Source: Albula goreensis
Lineage: Eukaryota > Chordata > Actinopteri > Albuliformes > Albulidae
Direction: 5' to 3'
Assembly: GCA_022829145.1 (NCBI GenBank)
Contig: CM040743.1
Span: 10,992,146 to 11,056,145, forward strand
Length of the DNA: 64,000 bases
Every line of letters begins with the position of its first letter. Within the stretch, counting starts at the first letter, position 1. Below the pieces are notes generated by a model. That model worked only from the letters and a program-made list of their open reading frames with translations. It was not told the DNA's origin and made no database searches. This document shows positions 56,692-64,000 of this stretch, one piece after another. The position numbers were made by a program, and so were the translations under genes.

Positions 56692-56731
56692 AGTCTGGCT
56701 CCCATGACTAGATGAAATATATAGCCAGACT
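56692..56731. repeat. Inverted repeat AGTCTGGCT / AGCCAGACT
   Basis: Nine-bp perfect arms separated by 22 nt. The same AGTCTGGCT word recurs at 57366-57374, at the end of a foldback terminus, so the two may mark the ends of one nonautonomous element of about 0.65 kb. Its ends do not match well enough to be sure. Confidence 0.45.
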
Positions 56732-57324
56732 CCCCATTATCTTCACAGTTAACAAATGAGCCTTGCTTGGTTATTAGAACACATTGGGGGATGTTAAAAA
56801 CAAGGGTTGTACGCTCTGTTTAGTTCCCAATGTTTTCAGGTCAAATTTGACAAACTTCAAATAAATTTCAATTTTGTGTTCAATCTTGTTTGTGTTTCGC
56901 TAGTGCTATACTGAGCAGCTGGGCTGGCTGATGCAGGCCCTGCTAGCTGGCTAATAGCCCCAGATAGCTTGCAGCGGTAGTGCTAGCTGTTCATCTTCGC
57001 ATAACTAAGGATCGTTCTTGGTAATATAAACAAGTGTGACATTCTTGGGACGGTACTTAAATAGAGCTGTTGTAAAGATTAGCAATCATGTTGAAAAGCA
57101 TGGGTGAATGTGCTGTAACTGTTTGATGGAATGGAATCTGAAACAAACCTACCTCCAACAGTGGTGTTCTCACTTGCTTAGTGAAATAAACTTATAAACT
57201 GCTAAAGGAAATTTAATTAAGTAAATATATACACTTAATTTTGTATGCACACTAAAGGGTTTGCTCTTGTTTTGACTGGAATGCTTTTTTTATTCCCACG
57301 GCGCAAACCAACCGTCCCATAATT

Positions 57325-57377
57325 GGACTGGCCCATCTGGAATTTGCCAGAACTGCCAGATTGGTAGTCTGGCTCTG
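57325..57377. mobile_element. Foldback terminus of a dispersed DNA element
   Basis: GACTGGCCCATCTGGAATTT then GCCAGAACTGCCAGATTGGT and AGTC form an imperfect hairpin (TCTGG...CCAGA core). The phrase CCCATCTGG-ATTTGCCAGAA-TGCCAGAT is a dispersed fish repeat end that I associate with hAT-type elements. Confidence 0.5.
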
Positions 57378-57429
57378 TTCCTGCTTTTTCACGGGCAGCA
57401 CTTTCCTGCATATATGCTGATATATGGGC

Positions 57430-57690
57430 TTTATTTATGAATGTATGTACTGTATGTGTATGAGTATTTGTGTGTCTACGTGTGCCTGCATGGGTGCCTG
57501 TATTTCTGTTTTGAAGGTGTCTGCCTTTGTATGTATCTTTATGCAGGTGTGTATTTCTGTGTTAGGATGTGTGTCTATGCCTGAGGGTGGGGGTGTGTTC
57601 ATGTGTCTAGGTATACGTGTGTTCGTATTTCATTTGCTTTTGCAAAATTGTATGTGTATAGGGTCTGTATGTGTGTGCGCACACATTTTC
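57430..57690. repeat. TG-rich degenerate simple sequence
   Basis: Scattered TGTGTG/TATGTG words (GTATGTGTATGAGTATTTGT and so on) give a 94-codon cysteine-rich frame that is a by-product of an eroded GT microsatellite. Confidence 0.75.
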
Positions 57691-60616
57691 ATGAATTTGA
57701 GCATTTGAATCCATAAAGCTCAAGGTCGCAGTGAAGGCAGTTGTTGCTCCAAGATCCATTTACATTCTGGCGCAATAGATTTCCCAGTAGTGCACAACAA
57801 TGCACATGCCAGCACCACTGATTTGAACGTGGACTGCATAATATTACACTTGATAGATGCTCAATTTATGGCTTTTGTTTGTATCACAACAAAGGCAGAA
57901 AAAAACAACGATAAGTGAAGACAGAACTTCAGTCGTGGGGTTTTAAAGAAATCATCTGGACATGAACGGAAATGAAAGGGCCCTTCCTTTAAGAAAAGTA
58001 ATTATTATGGTATAGCATGGGCTTTTCCTCCATAAGGATGTGTTGCAAACTAGAATGGGGCTCAGTGGGAATTCTCACTGTGGGTTAATGCCACCCAGAG
58101 CACAGTATAACTTACTATAACAGAACTTTTTCACATCTCAGAGATCTCAGATGCAAGATGATCAATGGTCAACAGCTTTAAAAACATATAGGTAGCTATT
58201 GTACACATGACTGTTGATTTGATGACTAGTTTAACTTGCTAGGTGCCTGATGCAACCTTGCTACACAATGCTAACATAAATACATGTTATTATTATTATT
58301 ATATTTTACTTTCGATGTTGCATAAGTGATTAGTCTGGAAGCAAGACATACTGCTATACCATATCAATAACATAATGTATCATAAGACTGAGAAGTAAGA
58401 AACTGAGAAGTAAGAAATCACATTGTTAAATTTTCACACATTGAAATTTTGTTTCACTTTAGGCTTTGTTTTGCAAAGAGAGAGAGGACCATTATTAGCT
58501 CCAGTCGCACAAAATATGGTTAGGTACATACATCTTAGTGACTGGTGTAAGATATGTGCTGAATAATTAAACACCTTTTTTGTCCTCCACAAAGTTTGTA
58601 TCACATCCGATCAATCGCAGTGCCAACTGGCAAGTGGAGGCACTATTTTGTTGCAGTAGCACTATTTGTTGTTGCAGCAGTAACAAAGCAACGCTGGGCT
58701 GAGGCAGCAAGAAGGTTTCCATAAAAGGGGTCTTTTATTTCTGCATGTTTTCACAGTGAGGGTCTGGAGCTGTAGTGTGTAGCTAAGCTGCACGTTTTGA
58801 AAAGATTCTAGGAAAAGTCGCACCTAATTATCTTCACATTTTAGTGAAGCATGTCTGTCCTCAGGGTTCTTCAGCAGTAGGCCTGCATTCAAAGGCCTGT
58901 GCTTTGCAATTAGTGTTGCACAGACTTTGTTCAAGCTTCTGTATCTTTCCCAATGAAAGTGAATAATTCTGACCTTCCCAATGATTGTAAATTAAATATG
59001 ATATCGTAATAAAGTTGTATAATGTTGCTGTTTCTATAATAAATGAGTGTACACAAACTGTGGTGAATTGCAGGCCTGTGTAAGTTATGTCTCAGTACCT
59101 TCTTCAGAAAACTGACACTTCAGATGGAACTATGATGTTTCTCTTTTCAAAAGAACTTCAGTGGAAGGTGAGTGTATGGGAACCCCAGTGCCATCACACC
59201 TGTGGACCCCACCCACTGGAAGCACTCACAGCTTGAAAGGCATAACCCATCTGAACCACAGCAGAGCAGAGGGGGAGATGCAGCAGAATCCTCCACAGAG
59301 TTGAAGTGGGTCTGGCCACAGCAAGCACCACATGATCCGTGCAGAGCCAGTCACAGTGCATGTAGACCCGTTACATCAAGTCAATGAATGCACCTGATTG
59401 GTGCACACACCTGATCCTTAGCAACACCTCTGAAGGAGAGCCCAGAGGGTAGCAAGCCATCGTGCAGAGTACACACATCACCCTTGTGATGGAGTGTGTC
59501 AAGAGCTCACATATGCTTGGAAGATGGCCTCAACAAGCCAATGGGTCATGATGGGACAGCCTCGCACACTGCTTAATAAAACATTGGGTGACTTCCTGCG
59601 TCTAAGAGACATTCCCTTCAGGGCTCTGACAGGACACAAGTACTGAAGAACAGCCACAGGAGTGAAGGCCCTGAACTCAATGGCCTAGTCACATCATGGC
59701 CAAAGGCAATTTTTTTTTTTTAAATTTAAAAGTATGTATCTTAGTCCTGTCTGCCACAGCCTAAGTTCTCAGCAGTTTACACATCTCTGCTGCAGCATGT
59801 TTTTGGGGAAATGTCTTGTCAATATGTGACATACCGTAAACTATACAAACATGACATCAACCAGTAGGACACTGTAACCCAAAGAAACATGTAGTATTTG
59901 TCAGTATGAATCATATCTAATTTAGCGGGAGGAGGATGGATGCAGGCATGTAAGGACAGATCACTTCAGTACCACTCTGTAAAGGGCAGCACCATGCACT
60001 TTGCCTGATGCATTCAGGTACAAGTGTGAGCTGTTAAATGCAAGTTAACACAGTCTAACTTACAAGCAACATTCTTTGCAATAGTAACCTGGCAACTGTG
60101 CTCTAATGACAGTAGTAGTAGAAATGTAGCTGGATGTGGTATAATTAAATACCTCTAGTTCTCACTGAATCTATGCTGTGAACATGAAGAATCTATGCTG
60201 TGGTGTTTTCATAATTTCAATTCACCAAACCAACATCACATGGCATCAACATGGCACAAATGAACACAACCACATTTCTGGACAATGCTGTTGGCTAGTG
60301 ACGGGCTCTGGTACATCCTCTACAAAAAATCAGTACACACAGACAACCAGTGCATGAACCAGCTGTGTCACACCTCATATTTCTACGTCTGCTTATGTTA
60401 TTAGTGAGTACAGGGAAAATCTTTAAATAAACTTTCAGGTTTAAAGTGTGGTTTTTAAAAAATATACCACTTGTAAAAGGAGGTATGTCTGTTTACAATG
60501 TGCTAACTGCCTGTATATTAGTGACGCAATGAAAGTTCTGTGACAGAAGAGTTTCAGGCAGAGCGTGAAGCTCGGCGGTTAGAGCACATGAAAATGTAGA
60601 AGCATTGGGAGACTTA

Positions 60617-60832
<216 letters not shown>

Positions 60833-61385
60833 TCAAACACGGAAAGACTTCTGTTAGGAATCTGACTTTGGTATTTCACAGATTATACAGTAGAAAATAA
60901 CAGCTGAATGCCTTTCAAATAGACTATGTCATATGTATGCATTTGTATATATTAGCATATATACAACCTGCATACATACTGTATGTAGCCTTTTAGAATT
61001 TCATATTTATCTTTTCTCTCCTCCAGCCCATTTCACACAGCAGCATTTACAGTAGTATTTTGCTGCGCATACTATATTACATTTAAAAAAAAATTCCGCG
61101 CATCAGAATGGGAGTTTAACGACATGCGGAATGTAATTGAATTTTGTGCTGCTGTTTTCCTCACTATTCACATTAATTACAATTAAGTAAAGCCTCCTCT
61201 TTTCAAGGCGCTCTTGTCTTTTGTCTGCATTGTATAAAAAATCTAGTAGTTAACAGAAGAGCCTCTAGTCTTAAAGCGCTTTCATCTCTGTCATTACTTT
61301 TAATGGGCTCCACCAATACAAGCTCTTCTGAATAAAAAGGTCCCAGCTGCTTTTCCCAACAGAGTTCAAATCTGCTCGTGTCTGT

Positions 61386-61414
61386 TTTTTTTTTTTTTTT
61401 GTTTTTTTTTTTTT
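61386..61414. repeat. Interrupted poly-T tract
   Basis: Fifteen T, one G, then thirteen T. On the minus strand this is poly-A, but no retroposed sequence could be recognised beside it. Confidence 0.9.
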
Positions 61415-61801
61415 CAAGGGCTTCCAATTTAAATTGAAAGAACAATCTTGGATTTCGATTTTGGAATTCTTATATTTGGACATTTTTGGGTAATGTACAG
61501 ATAAAGACACATGGACCGGTCTGTGCATACATTATAAATTATACTCATATAATTTATACATGAAGGCATACATCTACATACATATATACATACATGGACA
61601 CAGCATATAGATATATATGTACATATGGTTTACACACATATATTGTGATGCCATCATTGCCATGAGAATCACATTTGTTTATATACAAAACAAACTATAC
61701 AATTCTCAGAATACATATAAATTTACATTCTTAAACACACTTACATTTACACACATGCTGATACTCATAAAGTATTGTACAAACATCCATGCATCTGTCC
61801 T

Positions 61802-61861
61802 TTACCTTGCACCACTACACACACGAACACACACACACAAACATACAGACACACATACACA
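61802..61861. repeat. Degenerate CA microsatellite
   Basis: Interrupted ACACAC/ACACAA units. Confidence 0.85.
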
Positions 61862-62800
61862 AGAAGGAGATGTTTTTTACTTGAAAATGTGCTTAAATTT
61901 GATCTCCTCAGACAATTTACATCTGAAATGAAGAAAAATTCTATTTTGCATTTTTTGAGGGTCTGTATTGGCAGTAGAGCAATGTTCTACAGATATGGAA
62001 AGCATATTAGTACAGTAAATGCTGCATCTACATCAAAACATGCATCAGTCATGCAAGTTTGATCTTAATCAGGCCATTAATGTCTGAGATATGTCATGAC
62101 ATCGTGCATTGACATGGTCGACAAAAATATTAAAAACTACAATGGCTGGAACTTATTTTTCATTATATGTTTTTCATGAGGAGTTTTTTAAAGGTAGCTC
62201 AATTGGGGCAATAGTTTCGATTCTGCCTACTACATCTATTATCAACCCAAAGAATTAGCTGATAGTGGCTTGAATAAGTGACTGACTCCATGCTGTCTGC
62301 TGCCTGTTACCAAAATATTTGCTGATCTGCAGCCTGGCCTGCACTTCATCCTGGGTCCTGTCTTCTGAATATACTCTCCTTACTGTTACCTCAAGCTGCT
62401 AATCTCCAACCTGCCCTCAGGCCTTTCAGCTGCCTGTCTCCTGCATCTCCTGGATGTATATTCTCTGCTTTCTCGAGCTGCTACTGTTGCTCCACCTCCC
62501 ATCTGCCACCTGCTGACTGCCGCTGCCTTCTATTTCCTGCTGTATGCGGTTTTATCTGTCTGTCTCCCCATCTATCCGAGTGCTGTCGGATCACTTCCTG
62601 CTCAGCCCAGCTCAACGGCAAGATCTCTGCAATTTCAATGAGTAGCTGGCTGTCAGCGGTCTGCTCTGGAACTATTTTCCCAATTTCTCACTTTCTCTGG
62701 ATGTTATAACTGCTAACCTGATAGTTGATGTGGCTCTGTACGTGTTCTTGAGGGATTGGGGGTCAAATGATCCACTAAGATGTATTCTGTATCACTGTCT

Positions 62801-63717
62801 GTGAAAGCTGCTGTTGTCAAGCCCCTTATAAAAAAAACACTAGACCTGAATACCAATGAACCATCCATTCTAGCTTCCATTCCGTGCAAAGGACTGACAG
62901 TGCACTAATTAATGATCTCTCCCTCCCCTCTGATTTGGGTTCCCTTTGAACTTTGCACTCCCGCCGGTTGTAGAAAGATACTCAGGATATGTGATAGCTT
63001 TCCACCCATGCGTTACATTATTTTGTTCTGATTATTCAGTCCTGGACATGACATGAGAAATTTCAGGGTAGCTTTGCCTCAGGACATACTCAAAACAACC
63101 TGTCATTGTGTATTTTTATACAACTGCATTGTGGTTTATTACTTCCCTCATTCTCTTTTCTTTCTCTCTATATATAATATATTAAACTTTATGTATGATT
63201 TACTTTATACTGAGTTGATTGATTATAAAAAAAAGCAAATGGTAGAATTTTATGGGGAAATAACTAAAATCCCAAGCTACAGCAACATAAAACCATACTT
63301 ACTGTATCAAAGCTGTTCTATTCATGAGTTCTCTGGGTAACTTAGTTTGTATTTCACGACATGAACAATAAAAGAAAAATGAAGAGAATCTTGAAATCTG
63401 TGTGAGGTAGCACAATCTGGTCCTATCTTTAAACACTACCTTTTGTTTTTAATAAAAAACTGTGTTTCTTCATTAAAAAGTGATTGATTTATTGCACAGA
63501 GGTTGCAGGGGGGATGGTGTTTGTGTGAAAAGAGGGCAGGGTCCTGTCTGTTTTGCTATGCTGGTTTATGTATTTGTTTCCTCTCACCTCAGCAATCGCA
63601 ATTCCTACAATGCATATTCATGAACTACAATATATCCAGAGCTCAGCTGCCAAGGTATTGATCCTCAGCAAAAGAATCTGAACACATGAACCCTATCGCT
63701 TCCTGCACTGGTCCCTA
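62801..63717 (+). pseudogene. L2/CR1-type LINE relic (reverse-transcriptase fragments)
   Basis: The frame from 62801 reads VKAAVVKPLIKKTLDLNT, matching the KxAxVxPLLKKPxLDP start of the reverse-transcriptase domain in L2/CR1 LINEs. At 62902, in another frame, ALINDLSLPSDLGSL matches TALVxVTNDLLxASDxGSL, so the stretch between them has been deleted. At 63622-63717 ELQYIQSSAAKVLILS matches LQxVQNxAARVLT, near the end of the same ORF, ahead of a HW motif (FLHWSL). The element is antisense to the host gene, frameshifted and full of stops. The catalytic YxDD block was not found. The pyrimidine-rich tract at 62300-62640 may be its upstream part. Confidence 0.7.
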
Positions 63718-64000
63718 ACATGAATTGTTATTATCGCTACAAAAAAAATGTGTAAGAAAACAGATATAACCTTGCCGTGTATTGTAAATGCAGGGGGAAA
63801 AGAGGTGGACAATACACAGAACAGAAAACTATACCAGCGACAACTGCAGTATAAATAATTCATTATGAGTTTCTGAATCAAGCACTCCATCATGAATATG
63901 TTCTACAAGCAGTAGTATGGCCCATGGCATTTTAATACTTGATGAATGTCCTCTTTTTCCTGAAAAATAGACTGCTATTTTGAAGTATAATGAACATATT

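Overview
The window reads as AT-rich intronic DNA from a ray-finned (probably teleost) fish. It holds five internal coding exons of one very large gene, all on the minus strand. There is no bacterial-type gene density, operon or Shine-Dalgarno context. Clade evidence is the style of the repeats: long CA, GA and TAA microsatellites, a copy of the fish-wide CATTTAGCAGACGC repeat, CAGTGTT-ended hAT-type elements, Tc1 and ZMYM1-like hAT transposase relics, and an L2/CR1-type LINE relic.

The gene is a CUB and Sushi multiple domains (CSMD) family member, best matched to csmd2. In transcription order (falling coordinates) the exons are A 60618-60825, B 29547-29659, C 10117-10204, D 9046-9170 and E 5883-6004. 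Every exon has an AG acceptor and a GT donor. The phases chain without a break (entry 1, then 2, 1, 2, 1, exit 0), and the five exons join into 218 uninterrupted codons. They encode one CUB domain (A+B), one Sushi/CCP domain (C+D) and the first half of the next CUB domain (E), most likely CUB2, Sushi2 and CUB3 near the N terminus of a large type I membrane protein of neural tissue. The 5' exons lie above 64000 and the following exon lies below position 1. I searched 1-5882 for the expected continuation of the CUB and did not see it.

By region: 1-5882 is the intron after exon E (GA/GT microsatellite, a perfect 13-bp hairpin at 3947, two GC-richer blocks). 6005-9045 is a 3-kb intron with a homeodomain-site-rich block around a 16-bp palindrome. 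9171-10116 is a short intron carrying a foldback element. 10205-29546 is a 19-kb intron with two minisatellites, several microsatellites and interspersed repeats. 29660-60617 is a 31-kb intron with most of the transposon relics and several candidate conserved noncoding blocks. 60826-64000 is the upstream intron, with an L2/CR1-like LINE relic near its end.

No second protein-coding gene, tRNA, rRNA, CRISPR array or novel gene system could be supported. Nearly all other open frames of 60-150 codons are chance frames or translations of repeats. The most interesting leads are candidate cis-regulatory blocks, two perfect foldbacks, a homogeneous 45-bp minisatellite and the transposon relics. Family and paralogue assignments rest on recalled family features, not on a database search.
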